Shown here: one piece after another, positions 7,049-15,488 of the stretch
Layout of the letters: every line of letters begins with the position of its first letter
Numbering within the stretch: position 1 is the stretch's first letter
DNA from: Isohypsibius dastychi
Lineage: Eukaryota > Tardigrada > Eutardigrada > Parachela > Isohypsibiidae
Length of the DNA stretch: 15,745 nucleotides
Reading direction: 5' to 3'
NCBI GenBank assembly: GCA_034696485.1
Contig: JAQIWT010000725.1
Coordinates: forward strand, 1 to 15,745
The notes under the pieces: model-generated
What the model was told of the DNA's origin: nothing
The model's database searches: none
What the model saw: the letters and a program-made list of their open reading frames with translations, nothing else
Program-made: the position numbers and the translations under genes

Positions 7049-9170
7049 ATGGAATCACGAAGCAGTCGGGAAATGATCGCATGGCCAGGATTTTATGATC
7101 TGCCGGATGAGATATTTGTGATGATACTACAAAGGATAGATTCTGTTAAGCTTCAGCAACTAAAGAGGTGAGCTTGTTGAAAGGCGAGAACATATACCGA
7201 TATTAAAAGTTTCGAATTTGTGTTGGTTCGCGAAATATTTTCATTGGAAGCACACCGACTCATTCCTGAATCGCTCATTTATTTGTGGCACGAGACTCCA
7301 TGTCAATTATATTTTGAATTCGAAATAGATCCAATAAATACTGGTCGGTTCTGCGGTATATCATACGTGCTCTGAGGTTCGAAGGATAGAAGGGGGGGGG
7401 GAGGAGAGCGGAATGATGTCCAACTCAGATTCTGGGCTAACAAACGGTTATCGATGAAACTGGCAGAGGAAAAAAACTGGGTTTTTGACAAAGGTTTGTT
7501 TCGGAATTCCTTCTCCCCCTACCCCACGGCAAATATGTGATCATATGCCTCTCCAATCTTTTCAGGAAATGTTATTCTCTTTGTGGGTCGACACGATCTT
7601 CCCATGATACTGAGTATTTGTTCTGCACCTTGGAATGGGCAACATTATCTCCTGGCAAGTCCGTCTTGTTTTTGTTTTCTTTTAAATGGCAAAAGACATA
7701 TTACGAATTAGTAACCGCTTTTTCAAACTCCTCGATTTCTTCAACCTAGGGTCCTTAAACACCCTTTTGTTGAACCGTTCGAGGTTCACAAACCCCGTTT
7801 TTTCTAACCCAACCGTTTTTCTGAACCGGTTTTCTGACCCCTGCACTCCACAAACCCCGGGTAACATAGGAGCTCTCATGTGACTTTGTGCTGCAAATCC
7901 TGTTTACTCATGGTTGTTCTGCGCCAAGCAGAGTAGTGTGAGCTCAACCGTTTGAATCAGTGAGCCCCGCTAACCAAATCCGCGCCACTTTTTTCCCGAA
8001 AAACGAAAAAGGGAATGTTTCCCTTCTTTCGTTCTCTACTCAGAGGCTCGTAATTAACCGTGCCACTGTAAGGGCAGGTATCACCACAGAAGGACCTTTA
8101 CCCGATGACATTTTTCCTCCAAAAACAGAAGCAGTTTCTGTTTAACCCACAAAATAAGGGAGAAAAAAGTTGGATACTGAGACACAGCAGGTAGAGCGTG
8201 GTTGAGAATTGACTGTTACAATCCTGAAGATCTGTCTGCATGGCATCTGTCGGCCAGAAAACATGATTATAAATATTACAGGGTTTGTTCGAAGTGGGCA
8301 CACCTTCTCGAGTCTGCTCCTTTCACGAAGGAACTGCTGTTACACATGCCCTTCACCGACCACACGCTTAAGGACGGTGGATTAGTTGAAGAAGATCCTG
8401 AATTTGAAAACATAGTTCTGGACAAGCTTCTGACCAGCTCTGTAAAGAAGCTTGTTTGTATTCGGGCCCGGCACCGTTACCGAGACTCGCACGGAAACCA
8501 ACTATCTCCCTGCCTGGCTACGGAAAGATCCATGCATTCCATTTGTAGTATGCTTTTCCGGCACTCAAATTGGAACAATATAGGAGAATTAGTACTCATC
8601 GATATGCCCCTCACTGTCTCTCTATATTTCCCATTTGGATTTATAGTTGACTTCTACATGTGGAATAATTCACCGAATCGCCCAGATTTCCGGCTTTTGT
8701 CACTCGTAGATTGTTATATTGACATTTTATGCTGGTTGGGATTCAGGATCATTACCAACTGTCACCGATCAAACATCTGGCTTGAAACAGAGTACTTCAA
8801 GGTCTCCTGCAAGCAGGAGAAAATGACGAATGATTGTCTTAAAATTCAGCCGATTTTGCAAATGATCGAAAAGTCTTTACATGAATCTCCAGAATGCTCC
8901 ACGTATCACCGTGCAAATGTCATCACTCAGCTGAGCGATTGGGAACAAAAACTGGCCGCAGAAGCAAGTGATTTCGTGCAGATTTAGTAAGAAAGTTGGC
9001 CAAATGTTCATCTGTGGTTAAATAAATAGTGTTTTTTCAGCTCGCGGACCCACAACGAAGAGATTGACGGTGACATCTCGGGTCTTCCTCGCTTGACAAA
9101 GGAGTTGATTCGTAGACTGGATGGCAGAGATGGACGTTTCCGAAGCACCTATCAGAAAGTGTGGTTATAA
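7049..9170 (+). CDS. F-box domain protein, three exons
   Basis: Exons 7049-7167, 8282-8986 and 9041-9170 give 317 residues. The F-box spans about residues 16-50: LPDEIFVMILQRID is encoded in exon 1 and VCSKWAHLL in exon 2, and splicing AAG AG/G GTT restores the canonical LK-R-VC..W continuity. Donors are AGAG/GTGAGC and TTTA/GTAAGA; acceptors are TATTACAG and GTTTTTTCAG. Exon 2 would otherwise hit TAG at 8985-8987; splicing replaces it with Tyr and adds a 42-residue tail (THNEEIDGDISGLPRLTKEL). F-box proteins bind Skp1 through this domain and present substrates to SCF ubiquitin ligases; that role is family knowledge. The rest (about 55-317) should be the substrate-binding part. It is Leu/Ile-rich with many aromatics and Cys, and no clear WD, Kelch or regular LRR repeats are visible. 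The substrate is unknown. Confidence 0.85.
7168..8281 (+). other. 1.1 kb intron 1 of the F-box gene
   Basis: About twenty times longer than the other introns seen here. It contains a run of ten G (7392-7401), a decoy acceptor (ATCTTTTCAG, about 7565), and a pyrimidine-rich stretch at about 7730-7860 with AACCG/AACCCC words (ACAAACCCCG twice). Frames there are open on both strands but look non-coding. No terminal inverted repeats were found to prove an insertion. Confidence 0.6.
8987..9040 (+). other. 54-bp intron 2 of the F-box gene
   Basis: GTAAGAAAG donor and GTGTTTTTTCAG acceptor, both strong. The splice removes the in-frame TAG at 8985-8987. Confidence 0.8.
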
Positions 9171-9949
9171 ACGTTATGTGCCAACACGGCACCGCTGCCA
9201 GCAGAGCCGTAGAAAATGTAATATGCTGGACGTGTGAATAAGCCCTACGGCAGTTATGGCAAAATTTCCCTATCGGAACAACGCAATAGCTGAATGGAGA
9301 CACTGTGGTAACTCCTTCCCATATGGACATGGGTACAACCCCGAAGTGAAGATGTTTGTTTCCAAGACATGTGTTGAACTACCTTTTCAAGCCATTTCTG
9401 GGGTGTGAAACCTAAACCGGCAAAGCTCGAGTAACAGCTCTCACTTTTTGAAAGGGGATCAAACACAGCGAGGACCCTAATCATTCCATGTGGATTGCCC
9501 ACTTTGTTGTGCCACAGCATGCTACCCCTGCTTTCGGTCCAGTTTGATGCAACATCCAATTTGGTATAATGCGGCCCTAACAGCAAGAGCAATTCGACTT
9601 GTTTGCCAATTCATATTTTCATCTCACAGACAAGTCGATTGAGGTTTTTGATGTGAAAAAAAGCGTGGCATTTTTCCCTGTTTGACAAGAATCGTACGCA
9701 ATGTGCATCGTCTGGGAACGACGCCCGGTATTCTGGTAGGCCAGAACATGTCATAATTATCGAGAAGAATAGCAATGGTCACACTCTGTTATTCATCTGG
9801 CTAATTCACAAAATCAGTTACTTCGTTACTAAAATGATCCTGACGTAAACAAAAGAGCAGACGACAGCATATGGAATTATGAACTAAAATTATCATTTGG
9901 AATTGACGATTACAATCTGGAAAGTTCGACTCAGCCACATACAAATCAA
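9171..9949. other. Convergent intergenic region, possible retroelement scrap
   Basis: This lies between the stop codons of the two convergent genes. A - frame at 9254-9592 (112 codons, no ATG at its start) begins VELLLLLGPHYTKLDV just upstream. That faintly recalls the hydrophobic Leu/Gly flap of retropepsin-like proteases of BEL/Pao elements (LLIGxDxY), but no catalytic DTG or DSG is visible and nothing else supports it. The rest (9600-9949) holds nothing recognised. Confidence 0.3.
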
Positions 9950-11257
9950 TCAGTCAGTGACGCTTTGAGAGCCGAGACAACATTTGCACCAAGAGTTTTC
10001 TTTGACCTTTCGAGGCTTCTTTTCATCCCGCAATCGCTTCACTACCAGGTCCAAGTAATATGGGCCAGGTCGGCCGTGGAGTTCTTTTATGGCATCTATA
10101 GCCACAGCAGCCGAGGTAAACTTCATCTCACTAAAATGGGAAACGTCCGTCTAAGCATATTTCAAGGTTTAAGGGAACCTTACACTTCAATGAATTGGGT
10201 TGCCACCGCAAGGTATGGTTTATACGACTTTGCTTTTCCCATTTTTGGTATCTCCTTGAAATTTCGAGTCAATTTCCTGAAATATTCCTTGAAAAAAGAA
10301 TGTAGATCATGAAACGGAAGTGGTTCAAACAACTTACCCAATCGTGTTTCACGTTTTGCACGCGAAATCCATGCATTCCATCTTTGACGGTCAATAAAGA
10401 TCTAGCTTCCTCGTCTGAGATTAAACCTATCAATGCCGTAAAATAAGAATTGGGCAGTTGCGTTGACTGACTGTGGGTCTCACCAGGACTAGCCATTGAA
10501 TTGTCAGGAATCCGCAGCAGAGATCTCCCTGGAAAATATGATTCCAACAACTCCTGCGAACAAGCATCCCCATTCCATCCAATGGAAAGCATAGCAGCTG
10601 GTAGATTTGAAAGCTGAGCAGGATCTCCACTGAAAATCATGCACAACACATCAGGATTCGCCTTTCCCGAATTCTCTTTCCATCCATGGGCCAAATCAAC
10701 AACAGACATCATCCGATCACGGTAAGTTAGCGAAATCCCGAAGACTGCTGCCTTATTGAAACTGTCGAAGTCGACTTTCTCGATCCAGGCATTTTCCAGT
10801 ATAATTTTCCGACATCCTGATGAAAGAGTTACTCGTTTTTCCGATTTATCGACAGAGAAGTTCAAATCCAGAGTACATGTAGATGTTCCTATTCCTGCGA
10901 ATCCAACTTTAAAAGTATACGAATCGACCACTGGATACTGCACCGAACGCCTAATAGATCTTCTGTCATCATAATCCATTTGAGATACTGAGCACAAAAC
11001 GGATACAATACTGGCAGAAAAAGCAGGATGTCTGGTCAAATACGCACAGACTTCTTTAATTGCCACCACGGATAAATCACTGCTCGCTTCGTTCTGCCTC
11101 GGTCTGTGTCAGCCCGTATTTTGCACCTCAGTCTACCACGGTCATTGTACACTCCCTGCCTGTCAGTCAAAACGGTCAGCACCGTTAGCGATCGTTCACT
11201 TGCACTGGAACCACCTGTAGCGGACGCACCCAATTCAGCAATTCGGCAATATTGCAT
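9950..11257 (-). CDS. Probable RNA-binding protein with a C-terminal RRM, four exons
   Basis: The model has exons 11257-11070, 11010-10338, 10276-10226 and 10126-9950, giving 362 residues from ATG at 11257 (ACC ATG). The best-supported splice is TTGG/GTAAGT to ATATTTCAG (intron 10337-10277, 61 bp). The 59-bp first intron (11069-11011, acceptor TTTTCTGCCAG) joins two overlapping frames in phase. Residues about 250-335 fit an RRM fold in order: SYFTALIGLI (beta 1), SDEEARSLL (alpha 1), FRVQNVKHDW (beta 2), a DSKFQGDTKNGKS loop, MKFTSAA (beta 3), AVAIDAIKELHG (alpha 2) and YYLDLVVKR (beta 4), followed by a basic Cys-containing tail. RRMs bind RNA. Residues 1-249 are unrecognised. The last intron is uncertain: a GTATAA or GTCGTA donor must be used to avoid TAA at 10222-10220. 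If it is not spliced, the protein ends there and the RRM is cut short. Confidence 0.65.
10277..10337 (-). other. 61-bp intron of the RRM gene
   Basis: On - it reads GTAAGTTG at the donor and GGAATATTTCAG at the acceptor. It joins in phase 0 after the Trp codon at 10340-10338. Confidence 0.7.
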
Positions 11258-11800
11258 GGTGAAAGAACAGAATGGCAAACCAAAGAAGGCAACGATCCAG
11301 AATCAATTCCATGACTTTTAGATAATACATGTCCACACGTACACACGTTATGAAAGCTTGTTAAGAAGTCACTTTTCTAAAAACGATCACAAGCCGGAAG
11401 ATGACTGCATATATTCTTCATCCTGCCTTTCTGACCACACGGAACCTTTTCAGCTACGTATACACAAATACAGTGATTGCAAAACTCTGTTGGTAACTGT
11501 AAAAGAATTGTCGTTAAAAGAACCTTAAAAGAACCTTCGTCTTTCGGTTGATGCCTAATCAGCTGACTACAATCAAGTCAATGTAATAAAATGCCTAGCG
11601 TTGGTCATCCATTTTCTCGGGTGGTGCTTGAACAGTCTGCAAATAGATTAGGCGTTGTTCGCGTGATAGGCTCGACGGTCGGATGTAGAATTCCAGTTGT
11701 AAAACGTAAGGCGACTATGGGTTAGTGATTTTTTCCGAACGAGAAATCAAAAGCATACGAGAAATGACGGGGGGGGGGGGGTGTAATATTACCAGCGAAA
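11258..11800. other. Upstream/intergenic stretch with a poly-G tract
   Basis: About 540 bp upstream of the RRM gene start. It includes a short tandem repeat (AAAAGAACCTT twice, about 11516-11538) and a run of 13 G at 11769-11781. No supported gene and no obvious core promoter. Confidence 0.45.
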
Positions 11801-12239
11801 GAACGGTGTCAAGTATCTGTTTTTTTAAAATCATGGTTTGAATATCTAACCGTTCTCAAAGCGCTGAATCTTCGCAAGTCTAAGATTAAAGTCCTTGTAG
11901 AAACGAGTTTACTTTGACCAATGCATTAGCGGGCTTCCCGGGTTCAGCGACACCCTCACTGCTGAAGGCTGGCAGGAAATTTTGCAAGAGTTCGTTTTAT
12001 GAAGCTTCATCCATGCAAATATTCAGATTAAAATTGCCGAACTGAAGATCACGTACCTAAAATTGAAAGGAGAAAGAGATTTCTGGAGAAAGTTGCCCGA
12101 ACTCTGGAGGACAACTTGCTTTTTAGTTTACCGTCAAGTTTCGACTAAAGGTTCCACCAGAACCGGTCTCGATGAGCTTGTTGCAGTTGCACAGTGGCGT
12201 ATTGCTCACGCTAGTTTTTGGTTCTACATCTTTAGGTGA
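11801..12239 (+). pseudogene. Interrupted coding sequence, family unknown
   Basis: Protein-like sequence runs here on +, broken twice. Frame 1 gives FLKSWFEYLTVLKALNLRKS and KIKVLVETSL up to TGA at 11915-11917. From about 11906 a second frame gives YFDQCISGLPGFSDTL and EGWQEILQEFVL to TGA at 12000-12002. The same frame then resumes (HANIQIKIAELKITYLK, DFWRKLPELWRTTCFLVYRQ, LVAVAQWRIAHASFWF) to TGA at 12237-12239. ATATTCAG ends at 12026 and TTTAG/GTGATA sits at 12235, so 12027-12235 could be a real internal exon, with the TGA at 12000 in an intron. LTVLKALNL resembles a single leucine-rich repeat, which is weak. I read it as a relic; a live gene with missed introns remains possible. Confidence 0.35.
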
Positions 12240-13039
12240 TAACGTATCTAAACGTCACAATATATCTGCGGTGGCGTAAAGAGCTCATACTGATTTCTTG
12301 ATGAGCCTGATGATAGGTTTAAACAACGGTGCACAGCAAGAAATACAGTAATCTCAAATGGAAACGGTGACTTAACAAAGCACAGGGAGCAAAATGGAAA
12401 TCACAGCAGCAACCAGCGACTGTCCCAAAACAGCACAGCAATGTGAATACGAACGCAGTGCTCTCTAGAAATGGTTTGCAGAAAACGTTTACAGCATTGG
12501 ATCAAAGGCTAACAGCAACCAAACTTGCTGCTTCAAAAAAAAGAACTCTGTTCTCCTGCTTCGCGGAATTCAAATGCATCAGTATACGATCCACATTTGA
12601 CTCTTTATTTTGCTTCGTTTCTGCATCCAGCTAACAGGAACTCATCATACACATCATAAGCCTCGTCAAACTACTGGAAACTACGCATTCGCCAACATTC
12701 AGGTCTAATTGCCAGGTACTTTGGAAATCGTACGCCGTATTTAAAAACTTCGAGGGCTAACTGCCATAACGTCACGTCACGGGCAACACGTTTGTCACAT
12801 CAAATTGTTACTTCATCCGGCGAGGTCATTAAAAAGGCAACCGAACAGCAAACCACTGATTCATTTCCAAAGTTGTCAGATACCGTACTCAATCAAAATT
12901 CAGACTCTGGAAACTTTTCTGAATTCTGAATATTTGTTCACGTCTACTGGACATTTTCTGGTCGATGTATGTACCGTTTGTCTGATTGTCACAAAACGAC
13001 ACTCTACAACAGTAAAACCTGGTTTTCTCTTTCGTTCAT
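12240..13039. other. Intergenic stretch, nothing firm
   Basis: Eight hundred bases with only two short + frames (12443-12634, 12805-13092) that lack recognised features and have poor starts. There is a purine-rich A-run near 12535. No repeats, RNA genes or transposon ends were recognised. Confidence 0.4.
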
Positions 13040-13660
13040 TCAAAGTTCGAGCGAGTTCACCTCATCTTCCAGATCGTGGACTTCTCGCATAAAAAGCTCC
13101 GTCATCTCGACCGTCGAAATCAGCGAGGAGAATGTCTCACGGTAGCTGGCGACATACTTGTATGCCGTCCTCACAGACTCGCCATTCCGTGCATTTTGGA
13201 ACATAAGCTCATCCGTCTGAACAAACGCTCGATCTAACCGGCAAACAATGTATTGATATCCTTCTGGATAACTCCCGTCTTCATGATTATGTCGATATCT
13301 GGACGCTGTGTATGATGTTGGCCAGGATCTCCAGGATTCGCTTGGTTCACGAAGTTCGCGGGAGATTGTTGGTGGTTAGACGAGTGTACTCTTTTCGGAA
13401 ACCGTCGACGTATTCTTCACGATCAACCAACTCGGCATGGAGGCTTGAGGGGGTCTGCTTGCAACCACGGACCTCTCCACGGAGCCTGTCAACATAGTTC
13501 TCAAAGCGCCGAAAAAGTTGAGTTCTGCGTTGTAAATTGTTCGAATTAAAAAATATAGTTATTCAGTAAATTTGAGTCAAGAAACAAATGAAATATCCAG
13601 GTCCCCTTTGTACTTTGGGATCTTCGTTTAAAGGACAAGTATTCCGAAAATTTTTGTACC
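13040..13660 (-). CDS. Possible multi-exon gene, helical protein, 3' end
   Basis: Two - frames read like one helical protein. Exon 13524-13351 encodes TQLFRRFENYVDRLRGEV, then ELVDREEYVDGFRKEYTRL. A 52-bp intron (13350-13299, TTC/GTGAAC to GCGTCCAG) restores frame into 13298-13040, which encodes YRHNHEDGSYPEGYQYIV, then ESVRTAYKYVASYRETFSSL and MREVHDLEDEVNSLEL before TGA at 13042-13040. The donor is weak, so a one-base frameshift is the alternative. The upstream splice is more tentative: CCG/GTACAA (13660/13659) in the 13563-13889 frame would join in phase across 135 bp. Charge pattern and heptad-like Leu spacing suggest coiled coil. No family is recognised. The + frames here are shadows. 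Confidence 0.45.
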
Positions 13661-14047
13661 GGATTTTTGTTTTGAGATTTTTGGAAGCTTCAAAAATCTC
13701 AAATCTATTACGGCTGCCAACTGAAGATACGCTCTCATCCTTAAGTTCTCCATACAGTAATTTCAAATACAATATTAGATCAGATTGTGAGCGGAGAAGG
13801 GCACTACAACAAGAAAGCAAAGTGTGGGATTTTATGTCAGCCGGGAATTTTTTGACGAACCATCCTTCTGTGACCACATAATAATCCACTCTCTGCGACC
13901 TTTCCGGCCCATTAGAGGTCCATCCAGCCGGTCCAAATCCCTAAGAGCGGAAAATCTCTCTAATACGTCGCAAATATGAGAAAGAAGATGTTCCTGTATT
14001 TTGGTGTGGATACCTGTCAGCCGAAAACCGCGACTGGTTCCGAGGTA
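13661..14047 (-). CDS. Possible upstream exons of the 13040 gene, frames disagree
   Basis: The frame 14047-13835 stays open for 71 codons without an early ATG and reads convincingly in its middle: HTKIQEHLLSHICDVLERF, then ALRDLDRLDGPLMGRKGR and EWIIMWSQKDGSS, to TAA at 13834-13832. An acceptor-like GCTGACAG lies at about 14015. A second frame over 13889-13661 gives GWFVKKFPADIKSHTLL and YLKLLYGELKDESVSS, ending LKTKIR. The two overlap, so either they are exons joined by an intron I could not place, or the gene carries a frameshift. The helical, charged character matches the downstream exons. A + frame at 13588-13881 is also open and cannot be fully excluded. Confidence 0.3.
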
Positions 14048-14172
14048 TCAACCCATTGGTTCGTTGAGTGAAGGCCATTTTCCACCTGGCCACTCGATTC
14101 TATCAGCCCATCTTTCAATCATTCAGTTCGCCCTCTGTTTCATCATGTTGAAAATGTAAGTGCTAGATTAAC

Positions 14173-14495
14173 ATGTCAGCCCGACTGTCGCCAGATGAGT
14201 TGATACAGACAGAGCCAACTCGCGTATTGAACGACCGGTTCAAAAAGAACTTGGGGCAGCGGTGTTTCAAAAATAACTCGAGCTGTATGTGAACGCCTGT
14301 CAATGGGCTCGCCAATGACCTTTCAAAGCGAAATCTGCAGCAAGAACACATGTGGCCACGTTTGTACACGACTCAAAAAATTACCTAACAGAAATTCCTG
14401 GGCCCCATAACCCGTGGGACGGTGTAGCACCAGTGGGACGCTGTAGCACCAGTGGTATCACTATTAAAGGCATATGTTTCGGTGCCACACTGTAG
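14173..14495 (+). CDS. Possible gene start running into the satellite (partial)
   Basis: ATG at 14173 opens exon 14173-14284. A strong donor (AGCT/GTATGT) and acceptor (GAAATCTGCAG) bound a 56-bp intron (14285-14340), which removes the TGA that otherwise stops the frame. The spliced product is 88 residues, ending in TAG at 14493-14495. It includes DRFKKNLGQRCFKNNSS and HVATFVHDSKNYLTEIPGPH. EIPGP near residues 55-59, after a short basic N-terminus, resembles the conserved start of mitochondrial-type cytochrome P450s (EIPGPK), but no other P450 motif is present, so this is only a hint. From about residue 62 the frame enters the 68-bp satellite, so the normal C-terminal part seems to have been replaced. 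A further GTAAGT at 14156 may mean the true start lies upstream. Confidence 0.35.
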
Positions 14496-14966
14496 CACCG
14501 GTGGGACGCTGTAGCACCAGTGGTACCAACGTGACAGACTCTTGTTTCCGTGCTACACTGTCGCACCGGTGGGACACTGTAGCACCAGTGGTACCAACGT
14601 GACAGACTTGTGTTTCCGTGCTACACTGTCGCACCGGTGGGACACTGTAGCACCCGTGGCACCGTCGTAACAAGCCTGTGTTTCCGTGCTACACTGTCGC
14701 ACCAGTGGGACGATGTAGCACCAGTCGTACCATTGTGACAGACTGGTACGACTGGTGCGACAGTGTAGCACGGAAACAAGAGTCTGTCACGTTGGTACCA
14801 CTGGTGCTACATCGTCCCACTGGTGCGACAGTTTAGCACGGAAACACAAGTCTATCACGTTGGTACCACTGGTGCTACATCGTCCCACTGGTGCGACAGT
14901 GTAGCACGGAAACAAGAGTCTGTCACGTTAATACCACTGGTGCTACAGCGTCCCACTTGTGCCATG
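14411..14966. repeat. 68-bp satellite in a head-to-head inverted array
   Basis: On the left, CACCGGTGGGAC-type units recur with a period of exactly 68 bp (14497, 14565, 14633, 14701), with an extra degenerate half-unit near 14411-14460. At about 14725-14755 orientation flips, and reverse-complement units (ACTGGTGCGACAG) recur at 14751, 14819, 14887 and, degenerate, 14955, again 68 bp apart. Each unit also contains a near-perfect internal palindrome, with GTGCTACACTGTCGCACC facing GGTGGGACACTGTAGCAC, two mismatched pairs in 18. The turn region reads CCAGTCGTACCA ... TGGTACGACTGG. Short open frames on - here are a by-product of repetition. As RNA or single-stranded DNA the array could fold at two scales. 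Confidence 0.92.
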
Positions 14967-15025
14967 CTCCCACTGTGCCCAGAAATGCTTCTGGTTTTTT
15001 CACGATGTGTACAAAACGTGCCATA

Positions 15026-15486
15026 CCGTAATGTCCGAATTAGAAGCCCGGGCTACAATTCTTTCGAAGCTCCCGGATTTGGGCTTCTATTTCGGACTGG
15101 GCTTCAATTTCGGGGGGGGGGGCTTTTATTTCAAACGAAGGAAAAAATAAGGAACGCCGGTTTTATTTTTCTTATAATTGAAAGGAAATTAGGATTTTCC
15201 GACGACCGACAATTGAATTCCCCAGCATTTCCCTGATGTAATTCTCCGTCAACGCATTATTCATCCAGGTTGTCCCTTCGTATTTGATCACCAACTCTCC
15301 ACGAAATTAACATACGTTGCGTCGTATCCGCGTACTCAACGAACGTATCATTTCACAGGCATTTTATAGTAGCCCATGGGCTTCTATTCCGGGGGGGCTT
15401 CTATTTCAAAGGAACAGCCTGAAATTGGGCTTCTATTACGGACTGGGCTTCTATTACGGGGGGGGCTTCTAATTCGGACATTACGG
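15026..15486. mobile_element. TA-flanked MITE with 24-bp perfect inverted repeats, 461 bp
   Basis: The termini 15026-15049 and 15463-15486 are perfect reverse complements, starting CCGTAATGTCCGAATTAGAA. TA lies directly outside each end (15024-15025, 15487-15488), as expected for Tc1/mariner-type insertion at TA. The interior holds repeated GGGCTTCTATT-TCGGACT-like units of about 18-20 bp at both ends (about 15079-15125 and 15378-15470), all in + orientation, several followed by G runs (11 G at 15112-15122). There is no transposase frame. The superfamily is inferred from the TA flank only; a TA duplication is hard to distinguish from chance. Confidence 0.75.
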
Positions 15487-15488
15487 TA

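Noticed and set aside
7682-7883. Matching open frames on both strands inside intron 1
   Set aside because: Low-complexity AACCG/AACCCC sequence keeps both strands free of stops by chance; there is no protein-like pattern.
9254-9592. BEL/Pao-type protease remnant on -
   Set aside because: Only a short Leu-rich stretch and Gly-Pro-His-Tyr resemble it. There is no catalytic Asp motif, no reverse transcriptase nearby and no LTR.
9965-10312. 115-codon + frame over the RRM gene
   Set aside because: The - strand here encodes a recognisable RRM half with splice sites. The + frame starts at TTG and shows no features.
14381-14771. Three overlapping - frames of 61-72 codons in the satellite
   Set aside because: They are produced by the 68-bp repetition, share the same repeated peptide pieces and have no independent support.
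14823-15236. 137-codon + frame across the satellite and second MITE
   Set aside because: It is half repeat translation and half MITE sequence, with no ATG at its start and no protein features.
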